Positions 1 to 7,825 are shown, counted from the first letter of the stretch. The stretch: 64,000 nt of DNA from DASUHT01 sp038230835 (GCA_038230835.1 JBBRMM010000007.1:72049-136048), one strand, 5' to 3'. Notes: generated by a model not told the origin, from the sequence alone. A program made the numbers and translations.

Positions 1-290
1 GCGAGGTCGCCCTCGACGAGGCCGGTGGCCGCGCGCCATTTGTCGGTGAACGGCCGATCCGACAGGTAGACGGCGCGCTGGCGGTCGATCAGCCGCCGGG
101 CGAAGCGGTCGAGCACCGCGAGCATGACCGCCTCGACGGAGCCGAAGTGGTAGTGCACCAGTCCGTGGTTGAGCCCCGCCTCGCGGGCCAGTCGGCGGGT
201 GGTGACCGCCTCGTGGCCATGCGCGACCAGGAGCCGCTCTGCGGCGTCCAGGAAGGTGTCCTTGACGGGTGTGTTGGTCGACTGGCTAAT
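1..290 (-). CDS. TetR-family transcriptional regulator, N-terminal part
   Basis: Runs off the left edge, so only about 95 residues are visible. The reverse strand encodes a typical TetR DNA-binding domain: a first helix with AAERLLVAHG, then TTRRLAREAGLNHGLVHYHFGSVEAVML, the helix-turn-helix with the characteristic YHFGS turn. Such proteins repress a neighbouring or their own promoter until a small ligand binds the C-terminal domain, which lies outside the window. The open frame extends upstream to a TGA at 324-326 without any ATG, GTG or TTG in frame before residues inside the helix-turn-helix; an ATT at 288-290 is the nearest rare start candidate. Either a non-standard start is used or a base is wrong. 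Divergent from the glycosylase gene at 338. Confidence 0.75.
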   Translation of the reverse strand, partial: MSQSTNTPVKDTFLDAAERLLVAHGHEAVTTRRLAREAGLNHGLVHYHFGSVEAVMLAVLDRFARRLIDRQRAVYLSDRPFTDKWRAATGLVEGDL

Positions 291-302
291 ACGACTGACT
301 AA
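262..302. promoter_or_regulatory. Direct-repeat operator candidate between tetR and the UDG-like gene
   Basis: CGACTGGCTAA (279-289) and CGACTGACTAA (292-302) are 11-bp direct repeats (10/11 identical) spaced 13 bp. They overlap TAATAC (287-292), a possible -10 for the rightward gene, with TTGACG at 262-267 as a loosely spaced -35 (19 bp). A repressor from the adjacent tetR is the natural candidate binder. Inference only. Confidence 0.35.
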
Positions 303-337
303 ACCACACCGAGGACGGGTCTGTCAAGCTCGCCGAC

Positions 338-946
338 ATGCAGCGGCTGCTCGACGAGCTGGCACGCGCCACGATCGGTGAGACCTTCAACCAGTACGCC
401 GATCGCGGGCCAGACGACGACGCCGGAGCGCCGGCGATCCGCCTCGCCAACCTGCGTGCCTACCTGGCCGAGCGCCGGGCTGCCGATGTGGTCGCCCTCG
501 GCGAGGCGGCCGGCTACCAGGGGATGCGCTGGTCCGGGATCGCCTTCACCAGCGAGCGCGACCTGATGCGCTGGGGAGCGCCCTACCGCACGACGTGCGC
601 CTCCCGGCGCTGGAGCGAGCCGTCGGGGACGATCGTTCACCGGGTGCTCGCCGAACTGGATGCAGAGCGGGCGGTGATCCTGTGGAACACCGTGCCCACC
701 CACCCGCACCGCCCGTCCGAGCCGCTTTCCAACCGCCGGCCCACGGCTGCGGAGGTCGAGATCGGGGCGTGTTTTGCCCGCCGGCTGCTCGAGATCCTAA
801 ATCCCCGCATGGTGGTGGCGGTCGGGCGGGTGGCCGAGTCGGTGCTCGGCCCCGGCGCGGTCTACGTGCGCCATCCCGCCAACGGCGGTGCGACGGCCTT
901 TGCGCAGGGGATGCGGACGCTGCTCAGTGCCCGCGGGTCGCGGTGA
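338..946 (+). CDS. Uracil-DNA glycosylase superfamily protein
   Basis: 202 residues. Members remove uracil or related lesions from DNA or belong to uncharacterised UDG-like branches. Visible hallmarks: the pocket loop GEAAGYQGMRWSGIAF at residues 55-70 (position of the GEAPG motif of family 4/5 enzymes, here GEAAG), a strand and loop LWNTVPTHPH at 115-124, VAVGRVAE at 160-167 and the His-containing loop VRHPANGG at 177-184, the place of the second active-site motif. No Fe-S cysteine set typical of family 4 is evident, so it is not called as udg. It starts 48 bp from the diverging tetR start region and its last 23 bp overlap the convergent methyltransferase gene. Exact substrate unknown; it could be a non-catalytic member. 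Confidence 0.7.
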   Translation: MQRLLDELARATIGETFNQYADRGPDDDAGAPAIRLANLRAYLAERRAADVVALGEAAGYQGMRWSGIAFTSERDLMRWGAPYRTTCASRRWSEPSGTIVHRVLAELDAERAVILWNTVPTHPHRPSEPLSNRRPTAAEVEIGACFARRLLEILNPRMVVAVGRVAESVLGPGAVYVRHPANGGATAFAQGMRTLLSARGSR

Positions 947-1673
947 TCAGCGACCACTGCAGCGAGTAGTCGAACGCCTCCGTGCCACCGTCCACCGCCG
1001 CCTCGAGCCGGGTCAGTCCGAGCCGGTACTCGGCTGGATCGAGCAGGTGCAGGGTGGAGATGTACCGGCCGCGGACGCGCTCGAGCACGTCCCCCGCGCG
1101 GGCGCTCACCGGCTGCACGATGCGCCGCCGTCGCAGCTCGGTGAACCCTTCGACCCCCAACTCCGCCACCAGCAGCTCCGGGTCGGGGAACCGGTCACGG
1201 TCGATCGCTGGGATGGACGGGAAGTACGGGTTGAGGAAGAAGCGGTCGAAATGGTCGAGCTCGAAGGTCACGATCACCAGCCGGCCGTCCGCGCCCACGA
1301 CCCGGGCCATCTCGGCCAGCGCTCGGGCACGGTCGGGCAGCAGGTGGACGACCAGATGGGCGTGGACGGCGTCGAACCACCCGTCCTTGAACGGCAGCCG
1401 GTCGGCCGAGGCGCGCCGCCAGCCCACCGCTGCCGGGCCGGGTCTGGCTCGAGCCTGTTCGAGCATCTCGGGGGACGGATCGACGCCCCACACGCGTGCT
1501 CCCAGCTGATCGGCCGCCGAAACCGCGAATTGCCCCGTCCCGCAGCCGATGTCGATCAGCCTGCGGCAGCCGCGCAGGTGCTCGAAGGTGGCGGTGCCGA
1601 GCTCGGTCGCTGCGCTGCTGAGCGGCCGCAAGCGGTCATAGTCGGCCGCGAGCTCCGCAAAGTCCACCGTCAC
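924..1673 (-). CDS. Class I SAM-dependent methyltransferase
   Basis: 249 residues. The Rossmann-type SAM site is clear: LIDIGCGTGQF (motif I, residues about 39-49), GVDPSPEM (motif II, about 63-70), then ASADRLPFKDGWFDAVHAHLVVHLL (motifs III/IV), the arrangement of the Methyltransf_11/25 group that methylates small molecules. The substrate cannot be read from the sequence. The GTG start at 1673 overlaps the TGA stop of RNase Z (GTGA), so the two are translated as one operon; the 3' end overlaps the convergent UDG-like gene by 23 bp. Confidence 0.85.
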   Translation of the reverse strand: MTVDFAELAADYDRLRPLSSAATELGTATFEHLRGCRRLIDIGCGTGQFAVSAADQLGARVWGVDPSPEMLEQARARPGPAAVGWRRASADRLPFKDGWFDAVHAHLVVHLLPDRARALAEMARVVGADGRLVIVTFELDHFDRFFLNPYFPSIPAIDRDRFPDPELLVAELGVEGFTELRRRRIVQPVSARAGDVLERVRGRYISTLHLLDPAEYRLGLTRLEAAVDGGTEAFDYSLQWSLITATRGH

Positions 1674-2650
1674 GGCACCGGGGCCGGCACTGGGCTGTCG
1701 CTCGGCTGCTCGTCAGCCCGGATCAGCACCGGGTCGCCACGCTCCGGCAGCGGCAGTTCGATCACGTCGAAATCGCGCGGCACCACCGCGGCGGGGAAGT
1801 CGGCTCGTGCTTCGCGCCGGATGTCGCGGCCGAAGTAGCGTGTCGAGAGGTGGGTGAGCGCAAGCATCCCGACCTGCGCGTCGCGTGCCATCCGTGCAGC
1901 CTGCCCGGCGGTCGTATGGCCGGTCTGCCGCGCCCGCGCCGCCTCCTCGTCGAGGAAGGTGGCCTCGTGGATCAGCACGTCCGCGCCGGCCGCCGCTTCG
2001 ATCATCGCCGGGCAGGGTCGCGTGTCGCCCGAGAGCACGAGGCGCCGGCCGGGGCGAGAAGCGCCGAGTACGGCTTCCGGGCTGATCTCGGCACCCGTCT
2101 CGAGTGTCACGGGCTTGCCGGCTTGAAGCATGCCGAAGGCCGGCCCCTCAGGCACGCCAAGGGCACGCGCGGCATCGACATCGAACCGGCCTGGCCGCAG
2201 ATCCTCGATCAGGGCGTAGCCGAGGCTGGGCACGCCATGATCGGTGGCGAACGACTCGATCCGGTAGCCGTCGCGGCCGATGTAGTCGCCGGGGTCCAGC
2301 TCCACCTGTTCCACCGGGTACGGCAGCCGGCCGAAGATCGGTCGCAGCGAGCGCATGAGATCACCCAGCCCCCGCGGGCCGTAGAGCACGAGCGGCGCCT
2401 CGCGGCCGCGTAGCCCGAATGTCTTCAGCATGCCGGGCAGGCCCAGGAAGTGGTCGGCGTGGAAGTGCGTGATCAGAACGTCTTCGACGTCGACTAGACC
2501 GACGCCGGAGCGCAGCATCTGGCGCTGCGTGCCCTCACCGCAGTCCACCAGGATCCGGTCGCCGCCGCGGCGGATCAGAAACGCCGCAGTGCCCCGCTGT
2601 GCGGTGGGCGCGGCACCGGCAGTGCCGAGAAAGAGCACGCTGAGATCCAT
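1670..2650 (-). CDS. rnz: Ribonuclease Z (tRNA 3' endonuclease)
   Basis: 326 residues, usual length for the short-form enzyme. Cleaves tRNA precursors after the discriminator base to prepare 3' ends for CCA addition, which fits the tRNA genes here that do not encode CCA. Metallo-beta-lactamase fold with the zinc motif THFHADHFLGLPG (residues 61-73), ATDHGVPSLGY, SGDTRPCP (ligand Asp) and HEATF followed by HTTAGQAA, then LTHLSTRY at the C-terminal ligand His. A proline-rich tail follows. First gene of the rnz-methyltransferase operon; ATG at 2650. Confidence 0.93.
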   Translation of the reverse strand: MDLSVLFLGTAGAAPTAQRGTAAFLIRRGGDRILVDCGEGTQRQMLRSGVGLVDVEDVLITHFHADHFLGLPGMLKTFGLRGREAPLVLYGPRGLGDLMRSLRPIFGRLPYPVEQVELDPGDYIGRDGYRIESFATDHGVPSLGYALIEDLRPGRFDVDAARALGVPEGPAFGMLQAGKPVTLETGAEISPEAVLGASRPGRRLVLSGDTRPCPAMIEAAAGADVLIHEATFLDEEAARARQTGHTTAGQAARMARDAQVGMLALTHLSTRYFGRDIRREARADFPAAVVPRDFDVIELPLPERGDPVLIRADEQPSDSPVPAPVP

Positions 2651-2742
2651 GTCGTGATTCTAGGGCCATGGCTTCAAGGTGGAGTCGTGCTCGGCCACCA
2701 ATCGTTCGGGTGCCGCTTCGAGGTACCGAGGGATGACGGCGG

Positions 2743-2985
2743 TCAGGCCTGACGGGCGTGCAGCGGGAACACCACCGCCGGCACGGCCGGCACGTCGCCG
2801 GCGTCGTCGTCGGTCTCGGCCATCACCAGTTGGGCGCGCGCAAGGAAGACATCCAGCCCGAACGGCGTCGGAGACTCGCCGTCGTGAACGAGCCGCAAGT
2901 GCGGCGGGGCCGGCGGCGGCACCGGTGGTATCTCCACCGGACGCCGGTCGGCGAGCACCACGACGTTGTCCGGTAGCGGGCTCAC
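2743..2985 (-). CDS. Small unknown protein, second gene of the SOS LysM operon
   Basis: 80 residues from GTG at 2985, which overlaps the TGA of the LysM gene (GTGA), so it is translationally coupled to it. I do not recognise the family. It begins VSPLPDNVVVLADRR, has a Pro-rich linker (IPPVPPPAPP), then LRLVHDGESPTPFGLDVFLARAQLVMAE and an acidic stretch ETDDDAGDVPAV. No signal peptide or membrane helix: predicted cytoplasmic, so it may act on a partner rather than in the membrane. The longer frame reaching 3375 is not used as start because it would read through the promoter. About 92 bp without features separate its stop from rnz. Confidence 0.6.
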   Translation of the reverse strand: MSPLPDNVVVLADRRPVEIPPVPPPAPPHLRLVHDGESPTPFGLDVFLARAQLVMAETDDDAGDVPAVPAVVFPLHARQA

Positions 2986-3245
2986 GGCAGCACCAGGTGT
3001 TGACCGGGGAGGATCACGCTGCCGACGATGTGGTTGGCCTGAGTGATGTTGTAGACACCCTGACGCGGGTCGCCGCCGTATGCGAGCGAGGCGATCGACC
3101 ACAGCGTCTCGCCAGGCCGTACGACATGGTGGCGGGGATGGCTGGCACCGGAGGACGGCGCGGCCTGGCCGAGCAGGAATGCGGCAGCGAGGACGAGAGC
3201 CGCGGTCAGGCCCAGAAAGGAGCGATATGTGTGTGAGGCGAACAT
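2982..3245 (-). CDS. SOS-inducible LysM membrane protein, candidate division inhibitor (YneA/ChiZ-like)
   Basis: 87 residues: a short N-terminus, one hydrophobic helix FLGLTAALVLAAAFLLG (residues about 10-26), a short linker, and a C-terminal LysM domain (about 41-86: VVRPGETLWSIASLAYGGDPRQGVYNITQANHI). One helix plus extracellular LysM is the plan of Bacillus YneA and, in part, mycobacterial Rv2719c/ChiZ, SOS-induced proteins that delay division. The ATG chosen (3245) lies inside a LexA box and 11 bases after the -10, implying a nearly leaderless mRNA; an in-frame start at 3284 would lie in the -35 box. Two LexA boxes control it. Function is inferred from architecture and regulation, not from close sequence matching; lexA itself is not in the window. 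Confidence 0.75.
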   Translation of the reverse strand: MFASHTYRSFLGLTAALVLAAAFLLGQAAPSSGASHPRHHVVRPGETLWSIASLAYGGDPRQGVYNITQANHIVGSVILPGQHLVLP

Positions 3246-3252
3246 GTGTTCG
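3239..3252 (-). promoter_or_regulatory. LexA (SOS) box overlapping the LysM start codon
   Basis: CGAACATGTGTTCG on the + strand, a perfect CGAAC-N4-GTTCG palindrome outside the central bases, matching the Actinobacteria/Bacillus-type SOS box. The ATG of the LysM gene (3245-3243) is within the box. Confidence 0.85.
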
Positions 3253-3255
3253 GGC

Positions 3256-3284
3256 AGTGTAGGCGAACAGGTGTTCGATGTCAA
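3256..3284 (-). promoter_or_regulatory. SOS promoter of the LysM operon with LexA box in the spacer
   Basis: Read on the minus strand: -35 TTGACA (3284-3279), exactly 17 bp, -10 TACACT (3261-3256). The whole spacer is filled by a second LexA box, CGAACAGGTGTTCG on the + strand (3264-3277). Bound LexA would cover the RNA polymerase site; with the box at 3239-3252 this gives tandem operators 25 bp apart centre to centre. Transcription start is expected around 3250. Confidence 0.85.
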
Positions 3285-3319
3285 GGGACCTCCGCGACGA
3301 CCCGGTACTGTGCCGGGGC

Positions 3320-4138
3320 ATGGCCCTGCGACTCGCCGGACGCACGCTCCCGCTCGACGGGCCGCCCCACGTCATGGGTATCGTGAACGTGACCCCGGAC
3401 TCGTTCTACGACCGGGGTGCGACGGCCGATCCGGGCATGGCGATCGCCCGGGGGGTCGCCTTGCACGAGGCTGGCGCCGGCGTTCTCGATGTCGGCGGGA
3501 TGACCGCGCAGCCGGGTGCCATGGTGCCCGCGGAGGAGGAGATCGCCCGGGTGGTGCCCGTGATCGCCGAACTGCGGGCGCGCACCTCGGCAGTGATCTC
3601 GGTGGACACCTTCCGAGCCGACGTGGCCGACGCTGCAATCGAGGCCGGCGCGCATCTCGTGAACGACCACACGGGGCTGACCGACTCGCGGTTGGCGAGC
3701 GTGTGCGCCAGCCACGGCGCCGGTTTGGTGGTCACCCACCTCGGGCTGGATCCCAAGCAGGTGCAGTCCGCCAGGTATGAGATCACGGTCGAACAGATCG
3801 CGGAGTTCCTGGTCGGTCGCGCCGCCGCCGCCCGGGCGGCGGGTGTCTCGGCCGACTCGATCCTCGTCGATCCGGGTCTGGGCTTCGGCAAGACCACCGA
3901 CAGCGACCTGGCGACGCTCCGCCGGCTGCCCGAGCTGTGCGACCTCGGCTATCCGGTGCTGCTCGCGTGCTCGCACAAGGAGGTGACCGCCGAACCGCTC
4001 GGGCTGCCCGAGTCGACCATCGAAGGCACCGCGGCCGTGGTCGCCCTGGCCGCGCACGCCGGCGTTGCGATGCTGCGGCTGCACGACCTGCCGTTCATGG
4101 CCCGGGTGTCGCGGATGGGCTGGCTGCTTCGTGGCTGA
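3320..4138 (+). CDS. folP: Dihydropteroate synthase family protein
   Basis: 272 residues from ATG 3320; an earlier frame start at 3278 is less likely. DHPS joins pteridine pyrophosphate and p-aminobenzoate in folate synthesis. Seen: MGIVNVTPDSFYDRG (pteridine loop 1, residues 19-33), GVLDVGGMTAQPGA (loop 2), VISVDTFRADVADAAIEAGAHLVND, LVDPGLGFGKT, and LLACSHKEVT where classical enzymes usually have G-x-SRK. NDHTG replaces the common NDVSG. These changes leave room for a FolP2-like paralogue rather than the main enzyme. A TACTGT -10 (3305-3310) sits 9 bp before the ATG. Divergent from the SOS operon; 6 bp from the convergent aminopeptidase. Confidence 0.8.
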   Translation: MALRLAGRTLPLDGPPHVMGIVNVTPDSFYDRGATADPGMAIARGVALHEAGAGVLDVGGMTAQPGAMVPAEEEIARVVPVIAELRARTSAVISVDTFRADVADAAIEAGAHLVNDHTGLTDSRLASVCASHGAGLVVTHLGLDPKQVQSARYEITVEQIAEFLVGRAAAARAAGVSADSILVDPGLGFGKTTDSDLATLRRLPELCDLGYPVLLACSHKEVTAEPLGLPESTIEGTAAVVALAAHAGVAMLRLHDLPFMARVSRMGWLLRG

Positions 4139-4144
4139 CCGGGG

Positions 4145-5284
4145 TCAGCCGGCGGGCGGGTCGAGCGGGTGGGCGAAGAACGACGGCAGGAACCTGCCGT
4201 CGCGGAAGATCGGCTCGCCATCCGCCTGGATCTCGCCTCCCGAGCGCAGGTCGCACACCATGTCCCAGTGCAGCGCCGAGGTGTTGGTGCTGCCCGTGTC
4301 CGGATAACCGGCGCCGACGGCCATGTGGCATGTGCCGCCGATCTTCTCGTCGAACAGGACCTGCTTGGTGAACTGCTTGACCGCGTAGTTGGTGCCGATC
4401 GCGAACTCTCCGAGCACCGATGCGCCGTCGTCCATGGCGAGCATCTGCCGCAGATACTCCTGCCCCGAAGCCGCCTCGCCGGCCACCACTCGACCGCGCT
4501 CGAAGCGCAGCCGGATGTCTCGCACCTCGCGCCCGCCGATGGCGGCTGGGAACGAGAAGCGCACGTGGCCCTCGGTCTCGGTCTCGATCGGCCCCGTGAA
4601 CACCTCGCCGTCGGGGAAGTTGCGATCGCCCTTGGCTGGTATCCACGTGCGGCCGGCGACTCCGACGGTGAGGTCGGTGTCCTCGGTGAGCACGCGCAGC
4701 GTGCGCACGCCACCCATCAGCTCGGCCAGCTCGGTCATTCGCACACCGAACGACGTCCAGGCGGCGATCGGGTCGGGTGCGTCGAGCCAGGCAGCCGAAT
4801 AGACGAAGTTCTCGTAGTCGGTCAGGGACATGTCCGAGTCCTGCGCAAAGGCATCGCACGGGAATGCGGTCACGCACCAGCGCAGCTCGCCCGCCGCGGA
4901 CCGCTGCATGAAGCGTTCGAGAACCGGCCGAGCGGCGGAGCTGCGCCGCGCGATCGCCGCCGGATCCACGTTGGCAAGCTCCCGGGTGTTGCACGAGCCG
5001 TGCACCGTGATGCGGGCGGCGATGGTTTCCATCTCGTCCAGCGCGTAGGGTGGCAGCCAGTCCAGCTGGGCGTCGCTCGCGCGCGTCAGGAACGCCCGAT
5101 CGAGGCCATCCAGAGTGACGCGCACGCGCGGCACCGCCCCCCGCTCGAGCACCGCGCGGGTCAGCTCGACCAGCAGCGGCTCGGCCACGGCCGGGCCGCC
5201 GATCAGCACCACGTCGCCTTCTCCCAGCCGTAGCGAGTAGCCGGTGATCACGTCCGCCATCGTGACCAGGCGCGGGTCGTTCAC
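4145..5284 (-). CDS. M29-family metalloaminopeptidase (paralogue 2)
   Basis: 379 residues from GTG 5284, which overlaps the TGA of the preceding paralogue (GTGA). M29 enzymes (AmpS, aminopeptidase T, PepS) are cytosolic dimeric broad-specificity peptidases with a two-metal site. Family features visible: N-terminal SLRLGEGDVVLIGG, the central NFPDGEVFTGPIETETEG segment supplying a Glu ligand, then IGGTCHMAVGAGYPDTGSTNTSALHWDMVCDLR with the His and Asp ligands and the usual C-terminal R-x-GG region. Much longer frames extending upstream run antisense to nothing and include the sister gene out of frame, so they are not used. Works presumably on small peptides, with the DgcN/DgcA genes upstream on the same strand. 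Confidence 0.88.
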   Translation of the reverse strand: MNDPRLVTMADVITGYSLRLGEGDVVLIGGPAVAEPLLVELTRAVLERGAVPRVRVTLDGLDRAFLTRASDAQLDWLPPYALDEMETIAARITVHGSCNTRELANVDPAAIARRSSAARPVLERFMQRSAAGELRWCVTAFPCDAFAQDSDMSLTDYENFVYSAAWLDAPDPIAAWTSFGVRMTELAELMGGVRTLRVLTEDTDLTVGVAGRTWIPAKGDRNFPDGEVFTGPIETETEGHVRFSFPAAIGGREVRDIRLRFERGRVVAGEAASGQEYLRQMLAMDDGASVLGEFAIGTNYAVKQFTKQVLFDEKIGGTCHMAVGAGYPDTGSTNTSALHWDMVCDLRSGGEIQADGEPIFRDGRFLPSFFAHPLDPPAG

Positions 5285-6393
5285 AGGAAACGCCCCCGGG
5301 AGAAGATCAGCTCGCCGTCGCCGTAGACATCGCCTGCCGAGCGCAGGTCGCACACCATGTCCCAGTGCAGGCCGGACCGGTTCGTGCCCCCGGCCTCGGG
5401 AAACGCCATTCCAAGGGCAACGTGACACGTGCCCCCGATCTTCTCGTCGAACAGCGTGTCCCGAGTCGCGGACTGGATCTCGTCGTTGAGGCCGAATGCG
5501 ACCTCGCCTAGGTATCGGGCACCCTCGTCCTGATCGAGCATCTGGCGCAGGTACTCGACGCCGCGCTCGGCCTCCTCGCGGACCACCCGGCCGTCTTCGA
5601 ACCACAGCCGCACTCCGCAGACGTCGCGGCCGTTGAAGGCGGCGTCGAACGAGAAGCCGATGGTGCCCCGGGTCTCCGTGTGCAGCGGGCTCGTATAGAT
5701 CTCTCCGTCCGGGAAGTTCTGGCGCCCGTCGGCATTCAGCCACGAGCGTCCGCCGACGTTCACCGTCAGGTCGGTGTTCTCGGCCACGATCCGCAGCTCG
5801 GTCAGCTTCGACAGCCGCTCGGCGATCGCCGCCTGGTGTCGCGACTGCTTGCGCCAGAAGGCGATCGGGTCGGCGTCGAGCAGGTGGCCTGCCGCGAACA
5901 CGAAGTCCTCCCACTCCGCCAGCGACATGCCGGCATCCTGGGCTGCGGCATGGCAGGGGTAGGCGGTACCGCACCAGCGCGTCTCTCCAGCCGCTTCGCG
6001 CTCGATCGCGCGCTCGAACAGCGGTCGCGTGGCGGCGGAGCGGCGGGCCAGATTCTGGTCCGGGGCCCCGCTCAGATAGCGGGTGTTGCGGTTGGCCCAG
6101 ATCGAGAGCATCCGGGTGGGCATCTCGACCTCGATCTCGTCGAGCCGCGTCACGGTGTCGAGCTGCGCCAGGCTGGAGCGGGTCATCATCATGGCCTCCA
6201 CGCTCTCCAGACTCGGCCGCACCATCGGGTGCGCGCCCAGATCGGTGATCGTCTTGACCAGCTCGAGCATCAGCGGTTGAGCCAGCGCGGGACCCTCCAC
6301 CAGCACAAGGTCGCCCTCCGAGACCTCGAGCGAGTAGCGGCAGAGCACCTCTGCGAGCTTCGTCAGGCGCAGATCCGGCACGGCGCCGAACAC
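5281..6393 (-). CDS. M29-family metalloaminopeptidase (paralogue 1)
   Basis: 370 residues from GTG 6393; a downstream GTG (6381 region, VPDLRLTKLAEVL) is the alternative. Same fold and motif order as the next gene: SLEVSEGDLVLVEGPALA, NFPDGEIYTSPLHTETRGTIGFSF, EKIGGTCHVALGMAFPEAGGTNRSGLHWDMVCDLR. The two are clearly tandem duplicates that have diverged. They are coupled by a 4-base overlap, so both are made together and may form hetero- or separate homodimers. The 388-bp region upstream carries repeats and no obvious promoter of its own. Confidence 0.88.
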   Translation of the reverse strand: MFGAVPDLRLTKLAEVLCRYSLEVSEGDLVLVEGPALAQPLMLELVKTITDLGAHPMVRPSLESVEAMMMTRSSLAQLDTVTRLDEIEVEMPTRMLSIWANRNTRYLSGAPDQNLARRSAATRPLFERAIEREAAGETRWCGTAYPCHAAAQDAGMSLAEWEDFVFAAGHLLDADPIAFWRKQSRHQAAIAERLSKLTELRIVAENTDLTVNVGGRSWLNADGRQNFPDGEIYTSPLHTETRGTIGFSFDAAFNGRDVCGVRLWFEDGRVVREEAERGVEYLRQMLDQDEGARYLGEVAFGLNDEIQSATRDTLFDEKIGGTCHVALGMAFPEAGGTNRSGLHWDMVCDLRSAGDVYGDGELIFSRGRFL

Positions 6394-6512
6394 TAGATGA
6401 AATGGCCGATGAGAGCGTATGTGCACATCCGCCAGCAGCTCGCCGGCCCCCGGTGACCCAGCGCCTTGTAAGGAGCCGCCGCGATCCAGGCACGCACAAG
6501 GTCCTGTCGTTA

Positions 6513-6598
6513 CAAGGCCTGGCACCGCCCCAGCCGCCCTCACTCGAAAGCCCCAGACCGGTGAGGCGCCGGCGGTCAGAGCGCACCTTCCCACCCTC
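6513..6598. repeat. 86-bp direct repeat, copy A
   Basis: Starts CAAGGCCTGGCACCGCCCC and ends near CACCTTCCCACC. Matches copy B 184 bp downstream with only a handful of differences by eye. Confidence 0.85.
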
Positions 6599-6601
6599 GC
6601 T

Positions 6602-6666
6602 CGGTGCCAGGCACCGTCACGGAAGTGTCAAGAAACGGTGACCCGGTCCGTACGGGGTCTGACCCG
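6602..6666. repeat. Palindromic repeat unit (CGGTGCCAGGCACCG plus CGGGGTCTGACCCG)
   Basis: The two cores that occur separately elsewhere in the window (30405, 30516, 48997, 49113) occur together here, 36 bp apart, with the GTCAC...GTGAC pair between. Suggests one compound repeat family. Confidence 0.75.
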
Positions 6667-6696
6667 CCACCCAAGCAGTCCGCCGGCCCCGGTGTC

Positions 6697-6782
6697 CAAG
6701 GCCTGGCACCGCCCCAGCCGCCCCCACTCGAAAGCTCCTGACCGGTGAGGCGCCGGCGGTCAGGGTGCACCTTCCCACCGCT
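6697..6782. repeat. 86-bp direct repeat, copy B
   Basis: Second copy; its last bases reach the stop codon of the DUF1611 gene (6782-6784), so the repeat abuts that gene's 3' end. Confidence 0.85.
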
Positions 6783-7825
6783 CACCCCCGGGCCGTTACC
6801 ACCGCGTCGAGCAACCGCCCGGCACCGAAGCGCACCGGGTCGTCAGCCGGCAGGCCGGTGTCGGCCGACGCCTGCTCGATCGCCGATCGTGCCGCCGCCT
6901 CGTCGAGCAGGTTCGTCTTCAGCGAGACCGCGACCACCCTCGCCGGTCTGACATACGAGGTCAGCCGGTGGTGATCGGCGATCAGTTGGGTCAGCGGTGG
7001 GATCGGGTACCTCGGGTCGCCCTCGATCCGCTCGCGGGTGGGGTCGTGCACCATGATCAGGGCGTGAGGAGCACTCCCGTGCACCAGGCCCACCGTCACG
7101 CCGGAGTAGTACGGATGGTTGATCGACCCCTGGCCCTCGATCCACAGGATCGGCTGCTCACCGCCGCGCCGGGCTCCCTCCAGCACCAGCCGCTCCGCCG
7201 CTCCTGCGATGTAGTCGCTGACCACCTCGTCGACTGCGATCCCCCAGCCGGCGATCGCGATCCCGGTCTGCCCGGTGGGCACGAACTGGGAGGCGAGCCC
7301 TCGTCGGCGAGCCTCACGGTCGAGCTCGAGGCAGACCGTCATCTTGCCCAGGGCACAGTCCGAGCCGACCGTCAGCACCGTGTGCGCGGCGACGCTCAGG
7401 TTCTCGCCGGTGGGCACGTTGAGGTCGCCCGGCGCGCGACGCAGATCGCGCAGCTCGACGCCGGCTCGGTGCGCGGCATCCACCAGTTGCGGGTCGTCGC
7501 CGAGGAAGTCGTGAAGGCCGCTCTCGACGTCCAGACCGGCTTCGAGTGCCCGCCGGACGACGGCCCGGAACTCGACCGGGAGCTTGCCGCCCGCGGGTGC
7601 GATGCCCACCAGCAGCGTGTCGGGGCCGAGCCTCAGCGCCTCGTCGAGGTCCGCCACCACCGGGACGTCCACGGTCAGGCCCGCCACGTGCTCGGCCGCA
7701 CGTGTGCCCGCTCTGGTGGAGTCGACCACGGCCACGGTGGCCGCGTCGGCGTAGCGCATGACACCGGTGGCGGTCTTCGCGTCCTCCGAGAACCCGCCCT
7801 CGCACAGCATCACGTAGCGCTTCAC
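6782..7825 (-). CDS. DUF1611 family protein, DgcN-like (putative D-glutamate N-acetyltransferase)
   Basis: 347 residues from GTG 7825, overlapping the stop of the epimerase gene (GTGA). The DUF1611 family has an N-terminal Rossmann-like domain (here GVMRYADAATVAVVDSTRAG and TLLVGIAPAGGKLP) and a C-terminal P-loop-type domain, with VLTVGSDCALGKMTVCLELDREA as the phosphate loop and IEGQGSINHPYYSGVTVGLVHGSAP further on. Members paired with dipeptide-epimerase homologues have been characterised as DgcN, which acetylates D-glutamate before DgcA racemises it. The pairing here supports that role; the alternative is an unknown nucleotide-dependent enzyme acting on murein-peptide breakdown products. 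Confidence 0.78.
   Translation of the reverse strand: MKRYVMLCEGGFSEDAKTATGVMRYADAATVAVVDSTRAGTRAAEHVAGLTVDVPVVADLDEALRLGPDTLLVGIAPAGGKLPVEFRAVVRRALEAGLDVESGLHDFLGDDPQLVDAAHRAGVELRDLRRAPGDLNVPTGENLSVAAHTVLTVGSDCALGKMTVCLELDREARRRGLASQFVPTGQTGIAIAGWGIAVDEVVSDYIAGAAERLVLEGARRGGEQPILWIEGQGSINHPYYSGVTVGLVHGSAPHALIMVHDPTRERIEGDPRYPIPPLTQLIADHHRLTSYVRPARVVAVSLKTNLLDEAAARSAIEQASADTGLPADDPVRFGAGRLLDAVVTARG

Larger units (their letters stand above)
6394..6781. other. Repeat-filled intergenic region
   Basis: No gene seen in 388 bp. It holds two copies of an 86-bp direct repeat, a CGGTGCCAGGCACCG palindrome (6602-6616), a CGGGGTCTGACCCG core (6653-6666) and, between them, GTCAC/GTGAC arms around an A-rich loop (6617-6643). 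Open frames here are composition artefacts. Confidence 0.7.

Noticed and set aside
6419..6785. Several small open frames in the repeat region before the aminopeptidase
   Set aside because: They follow repeat composition (Pro/Arg/Ser), differ between the two repeat copies and have no ribosome sites.
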